NCBI GenBank assembly: GCA_905221605.1 | Contig: CAJNDS010002263.1 | Coordinates: 469,447 to 533,446, forward strand | Source of the DNA: Symbiodinium natans | Lineage: Eukaryota; Sar; Dinophyceae; Suessiales; Symbiodiniaceae | Reading direction: 5' to 3' | DNA length: 64,000 bases | In this document: piece after piece, positions 30,586-41,400 of the stretch | How the letters are laid out: each line of letters begins with the position of its first letter | Numbering within the stretch: the stretch's first letter is position 1 | Program-made: the position numbers and the translations under genes | Notes under the pieces: generated by a model | Seen by the model: only the letters and a program-made list of their open reading frames with translations | The model's database searches: none | What the model was told of the DNA's origin: nothing

Positions 30586-32421
30586 GTTTTTGGCTTTAGG
30601 GTCGGCCTGACGCTTCGAGTGCCTCTCTGACAGAGAGGGACGAGAGAGAGAAGGTTTAGGGCACATGTGCTGAGCTTTCGTGGGCTTGAGGGTCCAGACG
30701 TGCCTTTTTTCTCACGTTGCTGGGTTTCGCTGCTGCACCTCTTGGGTTGAAGACCTGAGGTGATCCAGAAGTACCGAGCCTCCATGCCAAAGAGCGTTCG
30801 AGCGCGCAAGCCGACGGCAACGGCGTAACCGCATTGACATGCACTCGGGGACTCTGCACCCATATTGGGGTCGAGGCCTCGTATGGGCTTAGGATGGTGT
30901 AGGATTTCGAGGGAGCCGTGAGCTCCACAAATTTTCCGCCCAAGAATGGGCCAGACGAGCCCTGGCGAAAACCGGAGGAAGAGCTGTTGTTTGCATAGAA
31001 CCGGGCTGTCAACTCAAGCCACAGATCTCTTCTTGTGTCCGTGACGATGATGCCCCAGTCCAAGTCATGAGCTTTACTGACCCAGCCATTCATTTGCTAT
31101 AATCTACTATGACAGTTAGCTTCCCTTTCCAAATTTGTGACTGCTTATATAGACGGTTGAGGGTGTAGAAGTGCGTTTTCTGGCAGTCCGCAAGTCCAGC
31201 TTCAACAGGGTGGTTTTTCGAATCTGTGCTACCTAGTTGCAAGATGCTGCAAGGGCTCCACGGCCACATGTATGGACTCTCGGCGACAGCCTCCTGACCC
31301 GAAAGGCGGGGGAGAGATCATCTCAACACCTTCAACGCTTGGATACACACAAAAACAAAAAGCTCGGTTTCATTAGAGTTTAAAGTAACGGCCGCCCTGG
31401 CTCATCAAGCCCCTAGCTACTACACGTTTAAGATTTGCAGCAGGCTAAACTTCACCAGGCTCCAAGAGTTCGGCCGTTTAGGATGCATGGATTTGGGGGT
31501 GTAGTTACTAGGGAAGGCCATGTGGCTTACTGGGCTTTTCGTGCCGGCGGCGGCGGGGCCCGTGTTGCGCGGCTTACCCCACAATGGAGGCGCTGAGACT
31601 TTGGAAGCTAAGGCGTTGCAACTGGAAGACACACACGTGATCGTGTTCCTGCGTGACTGCGGAGTGAGTTGTCGACCCCGAGGGCTCGAGCTAACAGTCA
31701 AGCTACAGGGAGTTGCCCGAAGACCCGGGATTTCATCAGGAAGAATGCATGCTCTACAGAGTACTACAGAGCCCGGACTTGACGCACCCAAAAGACCTTA
31801 AGCCACATCCACTCAATCCCTTCACTTCAAGGTCCCAAGCCTTCACCCTCTTCTGCTTTTGAGGCGCCGTGCGGCGTCTGGCAGCACCCCGTCGAGGGAG
31901 CGCCGTGGAACCTCGGTCGAGGGGGTGGGGTGTTGGGTTTGGGATCCTCCTCGGGATGAGAGGGGGGGGGGGGGGGGGATAATGACATTCGATGCCGTTT
32001 CGCATCTTGGCTCAAGCATCGAAATCCTGTCTTGCCTTGTGAATGACAAACTCGTCCCATTGAACAGACTTCGATGCAAGCTTCTGGAGACATCGGGTGT
32101 CACCCCTGATAACCACTGAATCCGTTAAAACCTCCTTTGCCTCATTCCCCTTCTCCATTTTAATTTGGTTCCCGGGAAACTAACGTAGCCCTAAACCCTA
32201 AACAGGGTGGCTAAAGGATGTTAAAGGTGCGCCGCCTTCGTTCTTGGGATGCAGGTTCTCAACATAGCGTCCCGAAAAGGCAACAGCTCCTTCATAGCAT
32301 GTCTGAACATATGCCCAGAAGTCCCGAAGTTCAGCATTCCGCGACAACCCTTTGGCTTCCCGAATCTCAAGACCCTTCTTGCTAAACCATCATGAGCCCC
32401 TGGATCCTGTTTTTCCTTTAG
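30586..32421. other. non-coding or unassigned sequence
   Basis: Contains TTTAGGG words near 30595 and 30655, overlapping weak ORFs on both strands, a poly-G run at 31963-31978 and a CCCTAAACCCTAAAC word at 32190. No supported gene apart from the spliced-leader-like sequence annotated separately. Confidence 0.5.
31995..32016 (+). promoter_or_regulatory. spliced-leader-like sequence
   Basis: Begins CCGT and ends CATCTTGGCTCAAG. The last 14 nt match the dinoflagellate spliced leader at 13 positions, and the CCGT 5' end is at the right distance plus one base. No clear retrogene follows, so this is either an orphan relict or chance. Confidence 0.45.
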
Positions 32422-32475
32422 GACAGCTACGCCAAAGTGGCGGTGCTGTGTACGCGCTGTGGAGAGCTCCTGGCA
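32422..32475 (+). CDS. candidate exon with CxxC zinc-ribbon-like motif
   Basis: Starts after TTCCTTTAG, ends CTGGCA|GC, phase 0 at both ends. It encodes DSYAKVAVLCTRCGELLA. The V-x-V-L-C-T-R-C-G-x-L-L pattern recalls the C-terminal zinc ribbon of RNA polymerase second-largest subunits, but one 18-residue exon is not enough to assert this. Confidence 0.4.
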
Positions 32476-35135
32476 GCTGGGTCCGCTAGGGAGCCTGAAG
32501 TTTGCATGATGCCGTTAGGATTCATATGTAGAGTATCACGATGTTTTTTCAGATTGTGCCAGTGTAGGCCCCAAACAGTGAGAGACCATGTGGACACGCC
32601 AAAGCATTCCAGTTGATCAAAAGCGTAAGCACGTCCACACTATAGACGTCTAGAAGCGACGACAGCTTTGCATTTGGCCCACGGTAGTCTTGCATAAAGT
32701 TTGCTCTGACGAACAGAGACATCCAAAAGCCAGGACAGCTTTGCATGTCGCGCAAAAGCGACGGCAGTCTCGGATTTTCGCGAGCACAGACGTCAAAAAG
32801 CGATGGCAGTTTCGAGGACAGCGAGGTCATGCACGCCACTAGGCGAGAGCGTGCAAAATGCGAGCAGGCTTCGAGAAAGGGGTGTGGCAGTGGTCGAGAG
32901 CGTGGCCACATCTGCTTACCCCCGCTTACCCTGCACGTTAGAACACAGTGTAGACACGCTGTCTAGGGAACAATATGCCCAAAGCATGCCAGAAAAGAGA
33001 CCGAAAATGATAGGTTTGAAGGTGGTTGGGGAAGTGAGAGAGCTTAGGGGCATATAGGGCTGTTCGGAAACCCCTTATGCTGAGGATCTCGTTGGCTTTG
33101 GGTTGAGGGACGCTGAGCAGGTCCAGGTAGAGGTCCGGTGCTACAGGTTTTAGACCGCTTCTCCTTTAGGATCCCTTGGCGGGCGAGAGTTGTGGAAGGC
33201 TTCAAGGCAGAGGCAGCGCAGATGTCTGACATGGCAAGGGCGCACATGCACATGGGCACCCCGAGTCGCAGAAACCGTGCGTGTCATGGCATCCACGGTG
33301 CGAGCATCGATGCCCCGAAACCCTGCCAAGCTTTAAACAAGAGAGATCAATGTACCCATACAGACCCTGGTTCGGCCAGCTATGCGGGAGTGAAAAAAAA
33401 GATCGAGAAAGCTCGAACTGTGACCCCTCCACCTCTCCACCTCCATTGACAAGCGTGCGTTCTGTACTGCACTGGGTTCATGAGGCACTGTACCGCAAGC
33501 GCAACGGCACAAAGTCTTCGCTGGCCAGGCCCTGAGTTTGTAGCGGGATACATCTTGAAGTTCTCTGCGCCCTCAATGCAACCCGTCGAATTGGGGGTTT
33601 GCAGGAATCTCTAGGGCTCAGGGGTGAAGGTGAGGTGTAGAAGTCTACGGCCATTTGCCGAAACCCCAAAGCCACCAAAGCTGCCCCCCTAAGGGGGTTG
33701 TGAGGAGGCATGGGGTTCTCTAAACCCTGTTGGAATGCCCGACATATAAGGCTCCGAAATGTAATCGGAACCACAAGAATCATATTTTCCAGAACCGATC
33801 ACAGAATCCCAGGAAACCGGTCAAGCAGGAAGATTGACTGAGGTGAAAATGTACCTGGAACGTGTGGCCGAAGACCCTCACGATCTTCTGGGCTTTGAAG
33901 GCCGGATCCCAGCATCTTGGCTCTTCTCTTTTTCCACGGCCTAAGTTTGTCTACTTTTGCATAATAGGAAGTAGGATTAAATTGGTAGTTGCCAACAACG
34001 TCCCCTTATCCGCCTTATGTAGAGGCATCGTTTACACTCCCCCAAAGTATGTTTGAATTTTGGGCATATTGTTCTGGCGCCTGCATTGTCGTCCATGGAA
34101 ACTTGGGCACGTGTTGCATGCGCCCCTAGAGTGACATCCAAGGCGTGCGGCGAGAACAAGGACCTGCTTTGGCACGTCTTTCTGTTGACGGCTTCTCTCG
34201 AACGGGTCACGACTGGAAGCCCCGTGTCCCCCAGACCCGCAGATCTGTGGAACCTTCAGCTTTGCTAGGGGTTGTTCTAATTCTGAGCGAATGAAGGCGA
34301 ATCTGTACCCCTTTCGGGGTTCTTGCGTTGTACGAGATTCTCGTATAAAGTTACACTTGCCGGGCCCGTCGCATGGTTCCCTAAAACATGTGGAGCTTCA
34401 TGTACGCCTCAGCCCCCGTAAGGTTCCCTAGGTGCTTCCCGCCCTTGCCTTGCAGGAGCTGGCCTGTCCGTCTTGCAGCCGCAACTTCTGCCGAGGCTCG
34501 TCATGGGGTTCCAAAGAGTGGGGTGCTTTTTCAGGGGGCAACTTGTCGTAACGCCTGTCCCTGTCCCAAGAAGAAAGGCCTAACCTGAGCACCTTTCGCA
34601 AGCAAACAGCTCCCAGACTACTGAATCCTTCTGACAAAGTCAGTTCCAGGACCACGCCTCGTCAAGGGGCGGCCAGCATGGAAGATTATCTCCGGGCGAG
34701 TACGGATGAAGTGACGTCAGAGCAGAAGAGCAGAAAGGGCGTGTGAGCATTTGGTCCAGGATGTGCATGTGCTTGGCCAGGCTCCTCAACGCTTGGCGGT
34801 AGTCGTCGTTGGGGCTTCTTAGGCTACATGGTCACTTCTCCAAAAGATCGCCCAACCCTAAACCTTAAACCCTGGACCCTAGGCCCTAAATTACCCAACC
34901 CCTAGATTCTACAAGCCCCTAGACCCAGGGTGAGCTGATCGTAGGCTTGAAGGTAGGCTTGATGTGCCTCTTGGGGTCTGGACTTCGCATGTCGAGGTGT
35001 AGTTCGAGTTCTGAAGTCTGAGATTGGCGAGGGAATGACCAGACCTGGAGTCAGTAGTCTTAGCGAACTTGTGGCTTGGGTTTGAGGTTCCATTGGGTTT
35101 AGGGTTTAGGCTTTAGGGTTTAGGGTTTAGCTCAG
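32476..35135. other. long non-coding stretch
   Basis: Only short overlapping ORFs without motifs. CCCTAAA-like words occur at 34855-34900 and a TTTAGGG tract at 35097-35131. Confidence 0.5.
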
Positions 35136-35229
35136 GGATTCACAACTGTGCTTGGGCGCACTTCGCCGACTGGCTGAGGCAGGAGACGTTGCGGGCAGAT
35201 GCCACTGACGAGGCAGCTTCGGTCGAAAG
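35136..35229 (+). CDS. candidate exon, unknown
   Basis: Follows TTTAGCTCAG, ends GAAAG|GC, phase 1 to phase 2. It encodes IHNCAWAHFADWLRQETLRA and then DATDEAASVE. Unusually, a TTTAGGG rather than a CCCTAAA tract lies directly upstream. Confidence 0.45.
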
Positions 35230-35625
35230 GCGGGGGCCAACACCCTGTTTCAATTTTAATGATGGCACATTTCTGTTTTATGTTGTTCTATTGTTGTACT
35301 GTTCTATTGTTAAAATTGCCGCACAGTCTTCCAGTCGCAACTGGTGCTTTCCTTGTCCTCGACTCTGGACATCCCAATGAGTTCGATCCCCTCTCAGAAA
35401 GTCACCTCAATGGTTTGCAAAGGGCACTGAACCACTAGCAAAGGCAGCCGGCTTTGCGTAAGAGTCATGCCAGCGTCCCTCAACACTGCAGTTGATTCTG
35501 AAACAAGGTTTCAGTGTCCCGTGCTTGCGAACCCAAAGCATCTAAACCTTGGGAAGCTTTGCGGGTTCAACAGTTCAACTGAACCTCTGAAATTCTTGCT
35601 TCCCCTCTTCAGCCGTCCGTTTGCT

Positions 35626-35645
35626 CCGTGACTGCGCGGCTCAGG
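35626..35645 (+). promoter_or_regulatory. possible relict spliced leader upstream of the sugar transporter
   Basis: CCGTGACTGCGCGGCTCAGG keeps the two ends of the spliced leader (CCGT and GGCTCA) at nearly the right spacing, but the middle is diverged. It lies 85 nt before the ATG. Confidence 0.25.
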
Positions 35646-35730
35646 CACCCCAGCTTCGTTCCCCCACCCTCCCCCCCCTCCCCCCCCCCGCGCCCGGCGC
35701 CAGAAGAGCGCAGAAGATTGCGAGTGCGAG

Positions 35731-37191
35731 ATGAACGCAAGCGCCCTTCCGCAAAACGCCGAGGACGACGTGCTGAATGGCACGTCACAGGGCAAAGTCG
35801 CGGCCAGGATGCCGGGCTCAAATACAGCTTCAATTCCTTGCTACATGTACATGATAGCAGCAACAGCCTCCTTGAACTCAATCGACTACGGCTTCGACAT
35901 CGGGGTCAGTTCAGGGGTCGCCCTCTACTTGCGCGAGGGCTTCGATCTGAGGGACGTGCAGGTGGGATGGTTCTTCTCCATCGTGCCGATCACTGCGGGG
36001 TTGGGAGCCATGGTCGCCCATTGGCTTTCAGACCGCTTCGGTCGCAGGGGCAACTTCTTGGCCACACAGTTTGTGGGAATCGCAGGCGTGACCCTTTGCG
36101 CTCTCTCAGTCTCCTATGAGATGATCTTAGTTGGTCGCTGCCTTGTGGGCATTAGCATGGGGATCGGCATGTCCATTGATCCGATGTACATCTCGGAGAC
36201 GGCGCCTGCGGAGCACCGCGGCAAGTTGACGACCTGGGCGGAGATCTCCACAAACATGGGCATCGTGCTGGGGTTCTTCGTCAACTGGCTCTTCGAGGAT
36301 CTGCCAGAGAACGTCAACTGGCGAGTGATGCTCCTCTGTGGCGTCCTCCTTCCGTCTTTGCTCATCATCCTCACACTGACTTTCATGCCAGAGTCGCCGC
36401 GCTGGCTGATCACAAAGGGCAGGACCGAGGAGGCCAAGAGTGTCTTGACGAGGACGCACCCGCCGGGAACGGACATCGATGCAGTCGTGCATGCCATCGA
36501 TGAAGACATCAAGCAAGCAGAGCTTTACGAAGCAACCACTTGGAAGAGTGTCGTGTGTGCTGCCAAGCAATACCGCCACACCGTCTGGCTGGCCTTCTTC
36601 ATAGCCGTTGCTCAGCAGATCAACGGTGTAGAAGGTGTGCTTTTCTACGCGCCCACTCTCTACGAACGAGCCGGTGTTGCGGAGACCAAGCAGGACCAGT
36701 TCACACTGACGGTTACCATGGGCTTGGTGAAGGTGCTGTTCATCGGAGTGTCCATGGCTGCCCTGGATTCGGTGGGCAGGCGGCCCTTGCTCATCTTTGG
36801 CAGCCTTGGAACAGCACTGAGCCTTGTAATGGTAAGCCTCGGCTCCTACCGCGAGCTGGACGTCGGCATCCTTGCTGTGGTGGGAACCTTTGCATATGTT
36901 GCTTTCTTCTCTATTGGGTTTGGGCCTGTGTGCTGGCTCTACGCCTCGGAGCTCTTTCCATCAACACTCCGCAGTAAAGGCATGAGCCTTTGCGTCCTGC
37001 TGAACCGAGCAGGCGCATCAATCGTAAACCTCTGCTTCCTTCCCTTGTCCGACCTCTTAGGTGGGCAGGCCGCCCTCTTCGGCGTCTTTACTGCCATCAC
37101 AGCCATGATCACAGTGGTTGCGGCATTCGCGGCCATCGAAACAAAAGGAAAAACTCTGGAGGAGATTTCGGCTCCCAAGGGCGTTCTGTGA
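35731..37191 (+). CDS. MFS sugar porter (hexose/polyol transporter-like)
   Basis: Intronless 486-aa ORF, within the usual 450-550 aa for sugar porters and with about 12 hydrophobic segments. Signature motifs appear in order. DRFGRR (loop 2-3) comes first, then GRCLVGISMGIGMS and YISETAPAEHRGKL (sugar transport signature), then PESPRWL before the central loop. QQINGVEGVLFYAPTLY (helix 7, substrate contact), DSVGRRPLL (loop 8-9) and GPVCWLYASELFPSTLRSKG (loops 10-11) follow. It should move a sugar or polyol with the proton gradient across the plasma, vacuolar or plastid membrane; which one is not visible. The first ATG gives a 45-residue hydrophilic lead before helix 1, which is normal. Lack of introns among heavily split neighbours suggests a retrogene. 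Confidence 0.96.
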   Translation: MNASALPQNAEDDVLNGTSQGKVAARMPGSNTASIPCYMYMIAATASLNSIDYGFDIGVSSGVALYLREGFDLRDVQVGWFFSIVPITAGLGAMVAHWLSDRFGRRGNFLATQFVGIAGVTLCALSVSYEMILVGRCLVGISMGIGMSIDPMYISETAPAEHRGKLTTWAEISTNMGIVLGFFVNWLFEDLPENVNWRVMLLCGVLLPSLLIILTLTFMPESPRWLITKGRTEEAKSVLTRTHPPGTDIDAVVHAIDEDIKQAELYEATTWKSVVCAAKQYRHTVWLAFFIAVAQQINGVEGVLFYAPTLYERAGVAETKQDQFTLTVTMGLVKVLFIGVSMAALDSVGRRPLLIFGSLGTALSLVMVSLGSYRELDVGILAVVGTFAYVAFFSIGFGPVCWLYASELFPSTLRSKGMSLCVLLNRAGASIVNLCFLPLSDLLGGQAALFGVFTAITAMITVVAAFAAIETKGKTLEEISAPKGVL

Positions 37192-38382
37192 GAGTTTTGC
37201 ATCCGACAGCTTGTCCGACTGCTGCTGACTTGGCTGGGTCCACTGTGGTGACTCCACATGGGTCCTTGTACATCGTTTTGAGCCAAACTCGCAGCACAGA
37301 CACGGACAAGGGGCATGTACAGCGACATCCGTCCCTGCACACCATCGCGGGGAATGGATGCAATCCCACAGCATGCGTCTCAGCAGAATCCAAATGCCTG
37401 CAATGTCGAAGCTAAGTTCCCCACGTAGACTGGAGTCTCGCATGGCTTTTCCCAAACTCGCCCCCTACCCCCCAACATCTGCCTAAGTGTTACACACTTC
37501 CTGCTTCTAGGTGCCCCCAAAAGTTAGTTCCCCTAGTAAGGGGGGGAAATGCAAGGCTCCGTATTATAATAGGCACTACCTCGCCCCACACCGCGGATCC
37601 TTGCGAGGCTGCGCCACCAGCTGGAGCTGTCCGAGGTGGCATCTGCGACTCCGTGGGCTAGTTCCAAGTTCGTGTACTGTAGGGATCGGAATTATTACAA
37701 ATCGTATTCTCTTATGGCCCCTTCATAACTATGCTAGAAGAACCCCCAAAACCCTATTCAAAGTATTAAGGCCCTTCTATTAGATCCCTCTTCCACAACA
37801 CAAGCACCCCCCCCTTTCAGGAACTAGCTACTTGGAACTAGATGTAGATAGGTATATGTCTAGAAGACATGTGTAATCACATGTATCTACAGATGCCTCT
37901 CTATTAACTGATGTCTATGTATGGAGGTAGATATGGGCTTTTGGCTTTCGGCTGGAATTTATGTTTGATTGGCAGGCTGCAGGCTTTAGGAATTCCGGTT
38001 GGGTAGGGTTTGGGTGGTGCAGGCTCTTCTTGAGGGATATCTACGTGAACAACCCCGGGTAGATCGCAAGACATTACCCTGCTCTGATTCCTACTTTGCA
38101 CTCGGATCCAAGCCATGCGTTTGAGGGTTTCCAGTTGACAGAGCATGGTTCATATGGCTTTGGTGGGCGCTCCCTCAAAAACCCAAATCCTTGAACCCCT
38201 ATTTGAGCTCTTCCCTGCCGCCAGGCGTCCGTCAAGGCAGGGGCAGCACTGGCTTCGGAGAGACGGGGGGGGTGTGGACCGTCTCAGAGCCTCAAGAGCG
38301 CCAAACCCTAAACCTTCTTTGCAGTCTAGGGTTTACGGTAGGGTGCCCCGGTCTCCGGTCCGCTGGCACTGAAGCATTCCAG
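37192..38382. other. 3' flank of the transporter and non-coding sequence
   Basis: No supported gene. A CCCTAAACC word (38305) and TTTACGGTAGGG (38335) lie just before the next exon. Confidence 0.5.
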
Positions 38383-38439
38383 GCGGAAGCGGCCACCATG
38401 ACGCAGAAAACGGCGCAGGAGGCGTTGATTTGGATTCAG
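38383..38439 (+). CDS. candidate exon, coiled-coil gene
   Basis: Starts after GCATTCCAG, ends ATTCAG|GTG. Encodes AEAATMTQKTAQEALIWIQ. Confidence 0.45.
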
Positions 38440-41400
38440 GTGTTAGCTCAAAAAAGTTTAGGGCTAGGCCCTAAACTTAGTGCAGCCGGTTGGTAGGCGA
38501 CCCTGGATGTTAGCTTTGAGGTTGTGGGATCATTTGGGATGGGTTGATCAGTTTTCAAGGCTCAATGTGGTCAAAAGGCTGGAGCTTCTGCTTCAGGGTT
38601 CTCCCATGTCTGCTCATCGGTTTTACTGGAGGCGGTTTCCAAATCACCCGCCATTAGATCGAGATGTTCTAGCCCTGAGGACGGAACTGAAGTGGCTTAC
38701 GCGAGTGAAAGTGGGCTCTACAGCCCTTGTGTCTCCTGTGATGCCAGGCTCTTCAGCTGCGCGCGCGAGGGGCGAGCTTGGAGGCAGAAAAGAGGGACGT
38801 CGCCGGGATTTCGGAGCTCAGCGAATCTAAGGGTGTCCCGTGTCCGGATTATGGCTGGGAGGGGTGGGGGGCAGCCTCTGACTGGCTGTGGTCATTGCTC
38901 TCCTGGCAGTCTCGCCCAGGCCTAATGCCACTTTCTGGGGCTGCTATTGACATGGCCAACTCCTTCCTGTCCTGATTCCGAGTTTCTGATAAAACGAATG
39001 TCTTCCTCTGCATGTACCAGAATCCCCCTGAAGAGGACCCTTAAAAAACCGAACTTTCAGGAAGCCCAATGTTGAAAGGCTGGAGTGCTGCAGAGGAGAA
39101 TTTACGGGAGAATGATTACAGGTTGCCTTAGGATCAGCACTGCTTTCAACCAGCAAATTGGCCTGTAGTTGAGTTGTGGCACACTGCTGTGACAGGCCGA
39201 GCTGGCTCGGGCTCAAAAAGTGGCGGCGCGGGCCCTAAACTTTGCCCTGGCAGTGGTGATCTGCTTCATAGTTGCCGACTCACTGACTCTTCGAAGAAGA
39301 ACCGTGAGCTGCGCATCATACCGGCAGCAACGTACTGTGGCACTTGGCGCGGCCTCTCGGGTTTCAGATTTCCAGTGCCTCTTTCAGATGGTCCTGGGTG
39401 TCGTGTTTGCTGTGCATTTACGAGACTGATATTCGGATTTAGGCTCAGGGTTGTCAAAAACTCTTTGCTCATTTGGGTTTGCCCCCCCCCCACCCCACTC
39501 ATCCACCCACCCGTAAGGACCAAATGCAGCAAGACCTCGCTGCCGAAGCTGGCTTGGCCCAGGGCCTGAGACAAAAGGCTCTGTTGGGGTTTCCCAAGAT
39601 TTGCCTGTGGATTCATCCCTTTGGGTGCATAGGGAGAATACCCAACCAGTCCTTGTCTAGGAATGCCGAAAGCCGGGAACGCTCAATTTCACAGGCTCGG
39701 TGGCCCTCTACTCTTCGAAGCCCCAAACCCCGAATGGGGTGTACTTTTGGCGTTGGAGCGCGGGAGTTTGTTGCTGCTCGAGAGCCGGAGTTACTCCAAG
39801 TCTGAAACGGGCGGTTGGTCAAAGTAGAAGAGAGCAAAGAGGACCGAAAACGGTGCCCTGATGTAGATAAGCCCCCCAAACTCCCCTAAACCCTAAACCC
39901 TAAACCACTCGTGGCACTTGGGCTCTGAGGTGGCCCAGCTGCGCTCGCAGCTGTCGATGGCTGAGGCGCTGTCCCAGGCACGAACCCCCCGACGTCGGGG
40001 TGCCCATGTGGGGGCATTCATGGAGTTTAGGGTGGGGTGCCTTATAAGAGCTCTAATTGAATTGTGTAGGCTAGGGTTTGGGTTCTTAGGTTTTGGGATG
40101 GCTTGGGTGGCTTAGGGTTTGCGTAGGGTTTAGGGCATAGCATCTAAGTTCCATCCTCCAGCCCCGGGCCGCAGTCCGCAATCCCAGGAGCATCCTCCGA
40201 ACCTTTGGGGGGTTTCGGGTTTTAGGGTTCAGGGTTTGGGTTTCAAGTCCGGCCCTGAAACAAGTAGCACACAGGGTGGAGGGTTGCTGAAGGCCCAGAG
40301 CAGCCCCCTTACCCCCCTTACCCCCCTTCAGAGCACCAGGATCCCTCCGCAGCATCGGCCATCTCGGCCGCCCTCGGCGCTTCCCGACGGGACCGCGATG
40401 CCGAGGAGCTCGTTTAGGGCTTCGGGCTTAGGGTTTAGGGTTTAGGGGTTAGGGGTTAGGGTTTAGGGTTTAGGGTTTAGGGTGCAGGTGCTGCCGAGCA
40501 TTTCTGGATGCCGGTTGGGCATTCAGGGTCTGGTAACTAGTAATTTGGTGGGTTTCGAGTTTAGTCCAACGACGGCTTTAGGGTTTGGGGGGGCGGTCAG
40601 TGTGTTTGCTCTGCACCACGAGCCTGTAGCCAGACGGAGCCTGCTGCTAAAGAGTTTCAACGAAGTTTGCAGATATGTCTAATATATACATATACATCTA
40701 CAGCGAGGGAGAGACCCATGGGCTCATGGGTTCATCATTGCTTCGGCCGAGCTCCAATCCCAATTAGGGTTGAGCGTTAAAGGATTTATAGTTTTTAGGG
40801 TTAAAAGGGTTTTAGGGGTGCCCCACGTTTGCCTGGTTAGTTGACCAACCAGGACCAGCCAGGGCTACAAGGAACCTCAAATAAGTTCTCACCATTAACC
40901 CTAAACCCTGCACCCTACTCCCCAGAGCCCAAACCCTAAACCGTAGCCATGAAACTTCACGGGGCGGCATCCTCAGGAGTTGGCGCGCCAACTGCAGGCA
41001 GAGCGTCAGGCGGTCACGGCCTCAGCTTAGGTTTAGACCTAGGGTTTAGGGTCGTGTTTGGTTTGGGGGAGGAAGGATGAGTCTAGAGGGTTTGGAGGTT
41101 CTGGGACCAGAATGATCTGGGCTGGATGGTGAGCAGGTTTCAACATTTGTAGAACCCCTTTCCAAAAAGCATTGTTCGTGGCCTTTGGCTTTCGGCAAGT
41201 GGGCACGTGTTTTTCTTGCGCTAGGAGTTGAGGTGCAAACCCTGACACTTGCCTGCCGCACGCAAGTTTCGGAGAGTAAGCCGATCGATGAAAGTTATCT
41301 TGAGCAGATGACGTGCCAAGCACCATGCAAAGCACCAGGGTATTCTTACACCTGCAACGCAGGAAGCTCAACTGGGCTCCAAGTGAAAATTGGATGGAAA

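Noticed and set aside
37272-37284. TTTTGAGCCAAAC on the minus strand as a leader relict
   Set aside because: Only ten bases match, in the 3' flank of the transporter, with no minus-strand gene.
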